Source: Deltaproteobacteria bacterium (lineage in GTDB: Bacteria; Desulfobacterota; GWC2-55-46; UBA9637). Taken from it: 42,280 nucleotides of DNA. The stretch is taken from the NCBI GenBank assembly GCA_016200645.1, contig JACQEJ010000131.1:1-42280 (forward strand), read 5' to 3'. The notes under the pieces were generated by a model. It was not told the origin of the DNA. It did not search any database and was given only the letters and a program-made list of their open reading frames with translations. Below, one piece after another: positions 26,222 to 33,846 of this stretch. How positions within the stretch are numbered: position 1 is the stretch's first letter; every line of letters begins with the position of its first letter. The position numbers and the translations under genes were made by a program.

Positions 26222-27175
26222 CTACGGTGTCCAGAGATACATAAATCTTACACCGAGAAAATCCATAAAACTGCCGGCATCTATATTCACAAGATTTATT
26301 GTATTGGGCATATCCCAGGCTGAGTAGACATTGCTCCTGTAAGAGCCCGGCCTTGCATAAGTTATAATGGCAGCCTCTTTAATGCCTGCCTCGCTTTTGG
26401 CAATCTCTATGGCGTCGTCAAGATAACCGATGCGGTCAATGAGTTTTAAACTGAGTGCCTGTTCGGCAGTATAAACCCTGCCGTCCGCAATCTTTTTAAG
26501 CTCTTCCTTTGAAATTTCCTTTCTCCCCTCAGCCACGGCATCGAGAAACCTGCCGTATAAACTATTTATAACCCCCTTCAGAATCTCCCTCTCCTCCGGT
26601 GTCATCGGCCTTAAGGGAGAACCTATATCCTTTTTATCCCCTGACTTTATGGTTTCATTGGTGATGCCTATCTTTTCAAGAAGGCCGCTGGCATTGATCA
26701 TATATGCCACTACGCCGATGCTTCCGGTAATAGTTGTCGGATGCGCCGCTATCCTGTCAGAGGCTGCCGCTATGTAATATCCTCCTGACGCCGCCACATC
26801 CATCAGCTCGGCCACAACAACCTTTCCGGTCTTTTTCTTAAAGTTCTTGATTTCGTGATTGATGATATCGCAGGTAGTCACAGTTCCCCCGGGGCTGTTT
26901 ATCCTCAAGACAACCGCCTTTACCTTTCTATCTTCCGATGCCTTGTCCAGCTCCTCCTTTATCCTCGCTGTAAGACGCGGCATGGTTTTAAGCCCCATAA
27001 AATCCTTCTCTTCCTTATCCCATATCATGCCTGATATATCCATGATCAGAACCTTGTCTGTTCCCTTGCCGCCTACTACATATTCCGTCAGCGGCCCAAC
27101 CTTCGGAATATTTATACTCACGCAACCAGTAATAAAAAAAGTGATAGCAAAGACAATAAAAAATACCTTTTTCAT
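26222..27175 (-). CDS. sppA: Signal peptide peptidase SppA (S49 family), lipoprotein form
   Basis: A 317-residue S49 serine peptidase that degrades cleaved signal peptides at the inner membrane. The signal ends in the lipobox FITGC, so C18 is probably lipidated rather than the usual transmembrane anchor. The nucleophile is S130 (DVAASGGYYIAAASD), the general base K182 (IKSGDKKDIGSP), and the oxyanion region is INSPGG (92-97). Length fits the single-domain 36K type. GAGGAGGA is the ribosome site before ATG 27175. A consensus-like promoter lies at 27224-27252. The gene diverges from the small secreted protein at 27342. Confidence 0.93.
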   Translation of the reverse strand: MKKVFFIVFAITFFITGCVSINIPKVGPLTEYVVGGKGTDKVLIMDISGMIWDKEEKDFMGLKTMPRLTARIKEELDKASEDRKVKAVVLRINSPGGTVTTCDIINHEIKNFKKKTGKVVVAELMDVAASGGYYIAAASDRIAAHPTTITGSIGVVAYMINASGLLEKIGITNETIKSGDKKDIGSPLRPMTPEEREILKGVINSLYGRFLDAVAEGRKEISKEELKKIADGRVYTAEQALSLKLIDRIGYLDDAIEIAKSEAGIKEAAIITYARPGSYRSNVYSAWDMPNTINLVNIDAGSFMDFLGVRFMYLWTP

Positions 27176-27223
27176 AGCGTCCTCCTCTCAAACCGCTGAA
27201 ATTGAATCCCCGCTTGTGCGTTA

Positions 27224-27252
27224 ATTATATCCAGCATTTCTTCGCTTCGCAA
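27224..27252 (-). promoter_or_regulatory. Sigma-70 promoter of sppA
   Basis: On the minus strand TTGCGA (27247-27252) and TATAAT (27224-27229) are separated by exactly 17 bases, about 50 bases before the sppA start. Confidence 0.65.
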
Positions 27253-27341
27253 CAAACATCTTGTAATAATTAATTTTTTGAGGTAAGAATTTAATTTATT
27301 CCGAGAGAATATACCGGATAAACTACGCTGGAGGTGTAAGA

Positions 27342-27746
27342 ATGAAAAAGATATTACCAGTTTTTTTGTTCATGGCAGGATGGCTCGTATTTGCCGGCAT
27401 GGGCAAGGCCCCTGAAGGTGAAATCCCGAAACCGGCAATTGATTTCACAGCAACCGTAATAGATGACCAGGGGATTTCCACAAAGTGCAGCCTGGTAAGC
27501 TGGGAAGGGCAGCTCTTTTTTATCGGAACCAGAGGCAAAGGCACGGTGAGCATACCGTTTGAAAAAGTCAAGAAGGTGGCATTTGTCGGCGAATCAAGCG
27601 GCAACAAAAGAGATGCTCAGGTAACGCTGCGCAGCGGTGAGATAGTGGCGGTTTCATTTGATGGCGAGTCAAGATTTTACGGAACAACCACCTTTGGAAC
27701 ATATAAAATTACCGCAAAGAATATAAAAGAAATAATATTCGAATGA
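27342..27746 (+). CDS. Small secreted protein of unknown function
   Basis: A 134-residue protein with an N-terminal signal peptide (MKKILPVFLFMAGWLVFAGM). The mature part looks all-beta: an alternating pattern such as FTATVIDDQGISTKCSLVSW, GTVSIPFEKVKKVAFVGESS and AQVTLRSGEIVAVSFDGES. This pattern suggests a small barrel that could bind a ligand or peptide. A GGAGGTG ribosome site stands before ATG 27342. I do not recognise the family. It is divergent from sppA and upstream of fhs, 88 bases apart, so it may be a single-gene unit. Confidence 0.75.
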   Translation: MKKILPVFLFMAGWLVFAGMGKAPEGEIPKPAIDFTATVIDDQGISTKCSLVSWEGQLFFIGTRGKGTVSIPFEKVKKVAFVGESSGNKRDAQVTLRSGEIVAVSFDGESRFYGTTTFGTYKITAKNIKEIIFE

Positions 27747-27782
27747 ACCCCGTTAGACCACACCTTGTTTTCATATCTATCT

Positions 27783-27811
27783 TTGCAAGCCAGAATAATG
27801 GAGAATATTAT
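27783..27811 (+). promoter_or_regulatory. Possible promoter of fhs
   Basis: TTGCAA (27783-27788) and TATTAT (27806-27811) are 17 bases apart, ending 23 bases before the GTG start of the formate-tetrahydrofolate ligase gene. Boxes are reasonable but not consensus. Confidence 0.4.
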
Positions 27812-27834
27812 CACTTGAAAGGGGGTCTGGCAGG

Positions 27835-29430
27835 GTGAAGACAGATGCGGAGATCGCAAGTTCTGCAAAGCTGCGGCGCATTCACAGCATAGCCCGCAGA
27901 TTCCCCTCAAAGTATGTCATGCCTTACGGCCGTCACGCCGCTAAAATCAACGCTGTTTTGCTTCAAGATTTAGCAAATAAGAAAGATGGCAAACTCATTC
28001 TGGTAACATCCATGAGCCCGACTCCAAGCGGCGAAGGCAAAACAACCCTCACCATCGGCCTGGCCCAGGCATTCAAACTCTTAAAGAAAAAAGTTATAGC
28101 CTGCATACGGCAGCCGAGCCTGGGCCCTTTTTTCGGCGCCAAAGGCGGGGCAACAGGAAGCGGATATTCGCAGGTCTTGCCGGTGGAAGACATTAGCCTG
28201 CACTTTACGGGCGACGACCATGCGGTGGTCTCTGCGCATAATCTGATTTCTTCAATCATAGACAATCATATTTACCATGGAAATAAACTTGGAATTAACC
28301 CCGACCGGATACTCTGGAAACGGGTGTCGGATATAAACGACAGGGCGCTCAGAAAGATAAAGATTGATTTTAGCGGCAAAGGCGAGAGGCTCGAAGGATT
28401 TCACATATCCGCTGCATCAGAGCTCATGTCCATCCTATGCTTAAGCCGGAACCTTTCTGATTTAAAAAAGCGGATAGAAAATATCCTGCTGGCGTTCAAT
28501 AATGATGGCCGTCCAATCCTTCTCAAAGACCTAAAAATTCAGGGCGCGGTAACAGCCCTTTTAAAAAATGCCGTTCATCCTAATCTTGTGCAGTCTGTTG
28601 AAGGCGCGCCTGTGTTTATTCACGGCGGGCCGTTCGGGAATGTCTCCCTCGGTTGCAGCAGCCTCATTGCCACAAAACTGGCATTAAAGCTCAGCGACTA
28701 TGTTATAACCGAGGCCGGTTTTGCAACAGAGCTCGGCGCGGAGAAGTTTTTTGACATCAAGTGCCGTGTCGGAGGATTGAAACCATCGGCTGTCGTTATT
28801 GTGGCAACGTTCAAGGCGCTGCGACTGCACGGAGGGGCGAATCTGGAAAAACATATTGAGAACATCAGGAAATTCGGCCTGCCTTTCCTTGTGGCAATAA
28901 ACCGGTTTAAAGATGATGCGGACGAAGATTTGAAGGAGATAATCGCCTTGCTTGAGAATAAAGGCATTCCTGCCTTCATATCAGATGTCAGAAACAAAGG
29001 AGGCAAAGGCGGGCTTGATATAGCCAAGGAATTGATAAAACTATGCAAAGCAAAAAATAATTTCAATTATATCTACTCGTTAAAACTGTCCATAAAGCAA
29101 AAGATTATAGCCATCGCAAAAGAGATGTATGGCGCAGACGGCGCAATATGGACAAAAGAGGCTGAAGATGACATAAGAACTCTTGAAGGCGCCGGCTATA
29201 AAAACCTGCCGGTCTGCATAGCAAAGACGCCCAAATCCATATCAGATAACCCTGACCTCATTGGAAGGCCGGAGTGCTTTAACATAACAGTCCACAGGGT
29301 TATGCCTGCAACAGGAGCGGGCTTTCTTATCGCGCTTTGTGGCAAAATTCTGTTAATGCCGGGCTTTCCTGAGCATCCTTTGGCGGAAAAGATTGAGGTG
29401 GATGGTCATGAGCATCTAAAAATATGTTAG
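27835..29430 (+). CDS. fhs: Formate-tetrahydrofolate ligase
   Basis: A 531-residue FTHFS that joins formate to tetrahydrofolate using ATP, giving 10-formyl-THF for purines, formyl-Met and, in acetogenic or sulfate-reducing relatives, the methyl branch of the Wood-Ljungdahl pathway. MSPTPSGEGKTTLTIGLAQ (P-loop about 62-71), SLGPFFGAKGGATG, HFTGDDHAV, INDRALRKI and EAGFATELGAEKFFDIKCR are family signatures. It is about 25 residues shorter than typical homologues (about 555). The start is GTG 27835 with a G-rich ribosome site. No folD or other C1 gene is adjacent. Confidence 0.95.
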   Translation: MKTDAEIASSAKLRRIHSIARRFPSKYVMPYGRHAAKINAVLLQDLANKKDGKLILVTSMSPTPSGEGKTTLTIGLAQAFKLLKKKVIACIRQPSLGPFFGAKGGATGSGYSQVLPVEDISLHFTGDDHAVVSAHNLISSIIDNHIYHGNKLGINPDRILWKRVSDINDRALRKIKIDFSGKGERLEGFHISAASELMSILCLSRNLSDLKKRIENILLAFNNDGRPILLKDLKIQGAVTALLKNAVHPNLVQSVEGAPVFIHGGPFGNVSLGCSSLIATKLALKLSDYVITEAGFATELGAEKFFDIKCRVGGLKPSAVVIVATFKALRLHGGANLEKHIENIRKFGLPFLVAINRFKDDADEDLKEIIALLENKGIPAFISDVRNKGGKGGLDIAKELIKLCKAKNNFNYIYSLKLSIKQKIIAIAKEMYGADGAIWTKEAEDDIRTLEGAGYKNLPVCIAKTPKSISDNPDLIGRPECFNITVHRVMPATGAGFLIALCGKILLMPGFPEHPLAEKIEVDGHEHLKIC

Positions 29431-29495
29431 AAAATAAGGTTCATTTTTGAGCCGCATGTATTGTTATCATTATATTTATATGCTATCTTTTTCAC

Positions 29496-29894
29496 ATGGA
29501 AAATATTTTAAATAAAATCGTCAAATATCTGTCCCATGAAAAGCCGGTAACAGCCGCCTGCCTCTTCGGCTCAACGGCAAAGGGAAAATCAACAGGGGAA
29601 AGCGATATTGACCTTGGGCTTCTGTTAAAAGCAGACTTTGACCTTGTTGCCAATTTTGATTACAAACTGCGGCTCATGGGAGAGCTTAAGGATATAACGG
29701 GCAAAGCGGTTGATGTTGTCTTTATTAACACAGCCGACCCTATTCTTCAATACGAAATCAGAAAGCACGGCAAGTTAATCTTTGAGCGGGACAAACAAAA
29801 AAGGATAGCGTATGAAATCCTCGCCAGAAAAAGGTATTTTGATTTTTTGCCGATGCATAAAAAATACATTGCCCGGATTATGAGCAAACTTTAA
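29496..29894 (+). CDS. mntA: MntA-like minimal nucleotidyltransferase antitoxin
   Basis: A 132-residue minimal nucleotidyltransferase. The active-site signature CLFGSTAKG (GS at 25-26) is followed by ESDIDLGLLL with D37 and D39; the third acidic residue is probably in VDVVFIN. In studied MntA-HepT pairs this protein blocks the HEPN ribonuclease by transferring AMP to a tyrosine. It is followed 10 bases later by the HEPN gene, the standard arrangement. ATG 29496 lacks a strong ribosome site, whereas the next gene has a strong one. Confidence 0.9.
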   Translation: MENILNKIVKYLSHEKPVTAACLFGSTAKGKSTGESDIDLGLLLKADFDLVANFDYKLRLMGELKDITGKAVDVVFINTADPILQYEIRKHGKLIFERDKQKRIAYEILARKRYFDFLPMHKKYIARIMSKL

Positions 29895-29904
29895 GGAGGG
29901 TTGT

Positions 29905-30324
29905 TTGGTAAATCAGTTAATAATGGAAAGACTTTTCAGTCTGATAAAAGGTTATCTGAATGATCTGAAGCCTGTCCGCGGCATATCATTTTCTCACTAT
30001 TCAAAGGACATAAGACTCCAACGTTTTGTTGAACGGACGCTGCAAATCGCCATTGAAGCCAGCCTTGACATCGGCAATCATATAATCTCTGATGAGGGTT
30101 TCAGAGAGCCGCAGGACAACAGGGATATATTCAGGGTTCTTCGGGAAAACGGGATAATTCCGGAAGGCTTGCAAAAGAAACTCGAAAACATGGCCTCTTT
30201 CAGAAACCTTATTGTTCATTCGTATGCAAAGATAGACAATGAGATAGTCTTCGGTATTTTAAAGAAAAGAATGGACGACATGGAAGCTTTTATGAAAGCC
30301 GTGTCAAAAAGATTTTTTCGTTAA
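29905..30324 (+). CDS. hepT: HepT-like HEPN ribonuclease toxin
   Basis: A 139-residue all-helical HEPN protein with the RxxxxHxY motif R100-H105-Y107 (SFRNLIVHSYAKID), the ribonuclease site and the tyrosine that is modified in studied HepT proteins. It is the toxin partner of the nucleotidyltransferase upstream. The start is probably TTG 29905, because AAGGAGGG ends 4 bases before it; ATG 29923 would place the ribosome site too far away. Both pair members look intact, unlike several neighbouring modules. Confidence 0.9.
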   Translation: MVNQLIMERLFSLIKGYLNDLKPVRGISFSHYSKDIRLQRFVERTLQIAIEASLDIGNHIISDEGFREPQDNRDIFRVLRENGIIPEGLQKKLENMASFRNLIVHSYAKIDNEIVFGILKKRMDDMEAFMKAVSKRFFR

Positions 30325-30327
30325 TAT

Positions 30328-30450
30328 TTAAAGCTCTTGCAAAAGTCCCAATTCTGTCATTCCCGCAGAGTTTCTGAGGCGGCGATGTTCTTCAATGAGT
30401 TTCTGAGCAGCCTCCCGCAGCAGCATGCTCCTGCTTTTATGTTCTTCCAT
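30328..30450 (-). CDS. Possible 40-residue protein downstream of DUF2283
   Basis: A short frame starts at ATG 30450, overlapping the DUF2283 stop (TAATG), and ends at TAA 30328, converging with hepT. The product is basic and helical at first (HKSRSMLLREAAQKLIEEHR), then MTELGLLQEL. Part of it reads through GTCATTCCCGCAGAG, a word I know as a dispersed repeat. Translational coupling favours expression; function unknown. Confidence 0.4.
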   Translation of the reverse strand: MEEHKSRSMLLREAAQKLIEEHRRLRNSAGMTELGLLQEL

Positions 30451-30665
30451 TACGCATATGCCCTTTCTTTGCCTTTCAACTCATAAAAGATACCTTGAGG
30501 TTCTGATATTTGTTCTGACGCATCCATAATCTCTATGGACACGACCTTTCCATCCTTACTATAATCAATAATCACTCCATCTCTTACCTCGTCACTCTCA
30601 GAAACTTTCTCATCCCTGAAGATAATGCTTAAGGTATCAGTCTCTGGGTCAAATATTACTTTCAT
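30450..30665 (-). CDS. DUF2283 small protein
   Basis: A 71-residue DUF2283 protein: MKVIFDPETDTLSIIFRDE, GVIIDYSKDGKVVSIEIMDAS. This family is usually found beside DUF4258, as here, and the pair is widely suspected to be a toxin-antitoxin-like module with DUF2283 as the likely antitoxin. That role is inference. GGGAGG at the end of the DUF4258 gene serves as its ribosome site; it starts a few bases before that gene's coding end region closes. Confidence 0.85.
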   Translation of the reverse strand: MKVIFDPETDTLSIIFRDEKVSESDEVRDGVIIDYSKDGKVVSIEIMDASEQISEPQGIFYELKGKERAYA

Positions 30666-30669
30666 TTCA

Positions 30670-30936
30670 TTAGCCTCCCTTCACCCAATACTTATCAATC
30701 TTGGATGTCTTGTAAGCGGTTATGACCTTAAATTCGTTTGATGATTCTATTCCTATCACCCTCAAAAGCATCTCCTGGCCTTCTGTTTCATCATGATATT
30801 TATTTTGCAATATAATCCGCCCCTTTTTAGAAAACAGTTTTTGCTGTGGATTTTCGATGACGGATTTTATAAGCCCCTCTGGAATATTTCTTCTGGCCGC
30901 TTCAAACCTTCCATGCCCTGTTATTATAATTCCCAT
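30670..30936 (-). CDS. DUF4258 small protein, probable toxin-like partner of DUF2283
   Basis: An 88-residue protein fitting DUF4258: ITGHGRFEAARRNIPEGLIKSVIENP at the start, with the helix-strand pattern of RelE-like folds, and the family end VITAYKTSKIDKYWVKGG. Its place before DUF2283 supports a paired module. No ribosome site is visible before ATG 30936. It follows directly on debris of a deleted antitoxin gene, so it may be transcribed from that promoter (31212-31240). Confidence 0.8.
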   Translation of the reverse strand: MGIIITGHGRFEAARRNIPEGLIKSVIENPQQKLFSKKGRIILQNKYHDETEGQEMLLRVIGIESSNEFKVITAYKTSKIDKYWVKGG

Positions 30937-31011
30937 ATTTAAAAATCAATACTAATCTTCCACCGTCTCTTACTTTTTAGGCCCTTTCTCATTTCAAGCG
31001 GGTAATAACCT

Positions 31012-31172
31012 TCACTCTGCAGCCCGATAGGCTCTAATCTCCTCGGAAATCTGATCCTCAGAAATGCTCTTTGCCTGCGGAAGGTTCTGCGTTGCCCGGA
31101 TTTAAAGGGCAACCCGGTCAACATCAAGTTCCCGGTATCTTTAACTGTAACGTACCTTTTATAAGCAAGCAT
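31012..31172 (-). pseudogene. Antitoxin gene with internal deletion and frameshift
   Basis: The first 28 residues (MLAYKRYVTVKDTGNLML, TGLPFKSGQR) match the N-terminus of a common antitoxin family of about 70-80 residues. Immediately afterwards, in another frame, comes its C-terminus: NLPQAKSISEDQISEEIRAY then RAAE and TGA at 31012. About 25 middle residues are missing and the frame is broken. The original frame reads on into meaningless basic sequence to 30939. Promoter and GGAGGT ribosome site are still intact. No partner toxin remains. Confidence 0.7.
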
Positions 31173-31211
31173 AGTTCAACCTCCATTTCAAGTAAGCGTC
31201 TATTTCTGCCA

Positions 31212-31240
31212 ATAATACCCTATATTAGGCACATAGTAAA
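31212..31240 (-). promoter_or_regulatory. Promoter before the broken antitoxin / DUF4258-DUF2283
   Basis: On the minus strand TTTACT (31235-31240) and TATTAT (31212-31217) are 17 bases apart, about 40 bases before the antitoxin start. Confidence 0.5.
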
Positions 31241-31318
31241 TATTTTTGCGCCTTTAAACACCTCAATAACTCTCCCGCCATGTCTCGGGCTTGGTGTTCT
31301 GTAAATTTTAATTTGCAT
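31220..31318 (-). CDS. Possible 32-residue protein after DUF5647
   Basis: ATG 31318 follows the DUF5647 stop by one base (TAAAATG) and the frame ends at TAG 31220. The product MQIKIYRTPSPRHGGRVIEV then FKGAKIFT looks protein-like but short. It may be the truncated head of a larger gene, or chance. Confidence 0.25.
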   Translation of the reverse strand: MQIKIYRTPSPRHGGRVIEVFKGAKIFTMCLI

Positions 31319-31319
31319 T

Positions 31320-31580
31320 TTATGCAACCTGAAGCGTTAGTCCTTCAATCCTCGAAGCCCTCAGTTTTTCAACCCTGACATAAACTATTTTTTGCCCGGA
31401 TTCCCTGCTATCCTCGGCAAGCCCCATATTTTTTTTTGCAAGTTCCTTATCGTATTCAGGAAGCAGCACTACCATCGCATTATCAGGTATCTTTTCTTCT
31501 ACCTCGGGATGCTCCAATAAATACAGCTCAAATTCCGTAGAAAGCTGTTGATTTTTTCTGAATAACTCTTCCCTTGTCAT
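31320..31580 (-). CDS. DUF5647 family small protein
   Basis: An 86-residue protein matching my memory of DUF5647: LFRKNQQLSTEFELYLLEHP, PDNAMVVLLPEYDKELAKKN, and SGQKIVYVRVEKLR. The function of the family is unknown, but its members are usually encoded in small two-gene modules like this one. AAGGAGGA stands before ATG 31580. Its start overlaps the stop of the amber-interrupted gene upstream (ATGA), which suggests the two work as a pair. Confidence 0.8.
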   Translation of the reverse strand: MTREELFRKNQQLSTEFELYLLEHPEVEEKIPDNAMVVLLPEYDKELAKKNMGLAEDSRESGQKIVYVRVEKLRASRIEGLTLQVA

Positions 31581-31891
31581 CTTTTTATCCTCCTTAAATA
31601 CCTCTCTTTATATCTTTCCCAATTTTCGTTTATATCCTTGTCAGATAATATCAATGCCTCATTTAAATCTGCCTCTCCTAAAAATATCTTCTCTTTACCG
31701 CCATCAGGATGCATCAAATCCTTATGAGCATATCCATGCGCAGTATCATATCTCACAATGGGCGCCTATTTATCTTCTATGAATGTTTCATATTGGACCA
31801 CAAACTTGGTAATCCTGCCCTTTTCAATGATATGCTCGTGACGTTTTCTGTCTTTATCTGTAAGCATAAAGGTATATGTTTTCTTTGGCAT
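31577..31891 (-). pseudogene. Small conserved gene interrupted by an in-frame amber codon
   Basis: From ATG 31891 the frame reads MPKKTYTFMLTDKDRKRHEH then IIEKGRITKFVVQYETFIED, K41, then TAG at 31766-31768. It continues open in the same frame as APIVRYDTAHGYAHKDLMHP and onward to TGA at 31577, 104 codons in all. The part after TAG is plainly the rest of the same protein. In relatives I recall, the position is a Trp (VRYDTAHG is preceded by W-x-P), so TGG to TAG is the simplest change. It is coupled to DUF5647 by ATGA. A GTG at codon 46 could restart translation. Confidence 0.7.
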
Positions 31892-31901
31892 GGGTTTTTT
31901 T

Positions 31902-31930
31902 ATTATTCTATAGAGGTAATCTGTTTTCAA
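31902..31930 (-). promoter_or_regulatory. Possible promoter of the amber gene-DUF5647 module
   Basis: On the minus strand TTGAAA (31925-31930) and AATAAT (31902-31907) are 17 bases apart. The transcript would start only a few bases before ATG 31891, making it nearly leaderless. Bases 31892-32171 hold no gene, only this promoter and the hairpins at 32089-32138. Confidence 0.35.
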
Positions 31931-32088
31931 TATACCATATCAATATATCTCTCGCCAATTGATAATAGGGAAAAATCTTTCAGGGGCAATGAAGACACGT
32001 TCATAAAGGTTTGACGGTGCTGCGCCGCCCCAGATAATTGAGACCATGCGCCGCCGATATTTTGTAACGTGTTCTCATATTTCAATGC

Positions 32089-32138
32089 GAAGCTGGAGCT
32101 TCTCCGTCAATTGCGTTCCCAAGCTGGAGCTTGGGAAC
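32089..32138. repeat. Two AAGCTGGAGCTT hairpins
   Basis: GAAGCTGGAGCTTC (32089-32102) and the longer hairpin with arms GTTCCCAAGCT / AGCTTGGGAAC (32115-32138, 2-base loop GG) stand 12 bases apart. Such hairpins are dispersed repeats in many genomes. Here they lie just beyond the 3' end of the propeller-protein gene and may terminate it. Confidence 0.7.
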
Positions 32139-32171
32139 GAGAGAAAATATGGGGAATGTCCCCAGCGTCCT

Positions 32172-33833
32172 CTAATAGACCTCGCGCCATCTGGTTATCC
32201 ACATCTTTTTAATAGCGTCGGTATCGCTGGCTGAGTTGGTTTGTCCGCTGAGTGTGACGGTAGCGGTGTTGGTGAGCGTGCCAGTGGGATCGTTAGTCAC
32301 GTTGGCGGTGATGGTGAAGGTTATGCTGCCGCCTATGGGCATGGTGGGAATAGTGAGGCCTGCGCCCTGCATTCCTGCCACAGTAACACTGGCAGGACAG
32401 GTTGCTCCACCGGCAGCGGCGCAGGTTACGCTGCTGACATTGAGATTGGCTACAACAGGGTCTGTGAAGACTGCGTTATTTACTACAGCTCCTGCAGTGA
32501 GGATGACAGTATAAGTTATGGTATCGCCGGGACTGACGAAGGCGCTATTATTGGTTTTGGTAAATAGCAGGACATTAACGCTCGACAAGTCATACACTGC
32601 CGGCATTGCTCCGGCGGCGCCGATGGCCGTTGCTGCGCCGCCGTCAGCGCTTACGGTGTAAAGCCGGGTTTGAGTTGACAGGGATAGAAGTACATTGCCG
32701 CTGTTGTCAAAGGCGATGCCATTTGCCACGTTCGGCAGGCCGGTAACAGCGCCGACGTTTTCAAAGGTGTTGGTTGCAAGATTGATTATCCACAGACGTT
32801 CAGTGGCCGCATTGCCGGCAGTGCCCTCACCCACAAAATATAGGGTGCCGTCTGCATCGAAGGCAATATCCCCGCTGCCTGCTGCAGGCGGAGTGACAGC
32901 AGGCAAAGTCATCGGAATAGCCGTAGTTGCGCCGGTAGTCGTGTTGATTGTATATAGATTATTGACTGCACTCGGCATTCCATACAATACTCCGGTAGTG
33001 GGATGACAGGACATACGTATCATGTCAAGACCCGTAGCAGCGCCGATAGTAACGGGCGCAACAGCCGGGGTGTTCGGGTTGAACTGGTATAGCTGGCCAG
33101 TCTGGTCTATAAAATACAACATGCCATCCGGGCACTGCGCCAGACCCGCAGCTCGATTAGCCAGCGGAAAAGGGGCGCCGCTGTATACGGTTGTGGCAAC
33201 ACTATCGGCAGGGTTAATACGTTGAATAGCAGCGGCATTGTTATTGATGGCGTAAATGGTAGACATGGTAGTAGGCTTCAGCGCAATTGTCAAAAAAGCG
33301 TTGATACTTGATGTGACGGTTGCTGTAGTATTCCCTGTCGCGCCCGCTGTTGCCCAAATGCCGTCCCACACCCCGAAGCCGCCGCCATTGCCTGAAGTTG
33401 TTCCCGCATCGGAGCGCTCGGCTATGCCGGTCAGGTTTGCATTAGTCTCCGCGCTGAACGCTGCGGCTGCCGAGTCGTTGTCACGTGCAACAGCCTGAAC
33501 GATGAGCGTGTCCGGCACTGTGGTCGTGACGCCGGTCACAGTGACGGAAGTGCTGGCAACTGCCTTAACGCCGCCGCCTGTTACGTCCCATGGGTTGCCG
33601 TAAAGGATTACTCCCCGGTAAGTGATGATTTGAGCGTAGACATGATCAAAAAGAAGCGCTATGTCACCTACTTGATGCGCCGGCCATGCCGGACTGACTG
33701 CGCCTGTCCCGCTGAGTGCTGTTCCCGCTGCCTGGAACCATGGCGTTGCCTGCACCAGAGAAGCCGGAACAAGAAGCAGACTCAAAATTAAGAAAGCAAA
33801 TTTTGTTTTGGTTTTCAATTTTTGGGTTTTCAT
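32172..33833 (-). CDS. Secreted beta-propeller protein with DUF11-like C-terminal domain, in PilY1 position
   Basis: A 553-residue exported protein. The signal peptide is LILSLLLVPASLVQA. An N-terminal Thr/Ala-rich beta domain (about 30-190) is followed by a propeller-like domain (about 190-420) with repeating units such as AGLAQCPDGMLYFIDQTGQLYQF, GDIAFDADGTLYFVGEGT and NGIAFDNSGNVLLSLS. A DUF11-type domain (about 430-545) has GDTITYTVILTAGAVVNNAV. It follows the pilX-like gene by about 13 bases, where pilY1 (a propeller-bearing pilus-tip adhesin) usually lies, so a tip or surface role is inferred. It is much shorter than PilY1 and I see no PilY1 calcium motif. ATG 33833 has a GAGGTG site. 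The end, KKMWITRWREVY, looks truncated compared with normal DUF11 proteins. Confidence 0.8.
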   Translation of the reverse strand: MKTQKLKTKTKFAFLILSLLLVPASLVQATPWFQAAGTALSGTGAVSPAWPAHQVGDIALLFDHVYAQIITYRGVILYGNPWDVTGGGVKAVASTSVTVTGVTTTVPDTLIVQAVARDNDSAAAAFSAETNANLTGIAERSDAGTTSGNGGGFGVWDGIWATAGATGNTTATVTSSINAFLTIALKPTTMSTIYAINNNAAAIQRINPADSVATTVYSGAPFPLANRAAGLAQCPDGMLYFIDQTGQLYQFNPNTPAVAPVTIGAATGLDMIRMSCHPTTGVLYGMPSAVNNLYTINTTTGATTAIPMTLPAVTPPAAGSGDIAFDADGTLYFVGEGTAGNAATERLWIINLATNTFENVGAVTGLPNVANGIAFDNSGNVLLSLSTQTRLYTVSADGGAATAIGAAGAMPAVYDLSSVNVLLFTKTNNSAFVSPGDTITYTVILTAGAVVNNAVFTDPVVANLNVSSVTCAAAGGATCPASVTVAGMQGAGLTIPTMPIGGSITFTITANVTNDPTGTLTNTATVTLSGQTNSASDTDAIKKMWITRWREVY

Positions 33834-33846
33834 GGTTTTAAACACC

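Noticed and set aside
31766-31768. Pyrrolysine or other programmed recoding at the amber codon
   Set aside because: No pyl genes or recoding element are seen, and many ordinary genes here end in TAG; a nonsense mutation is simpler, though not proven.
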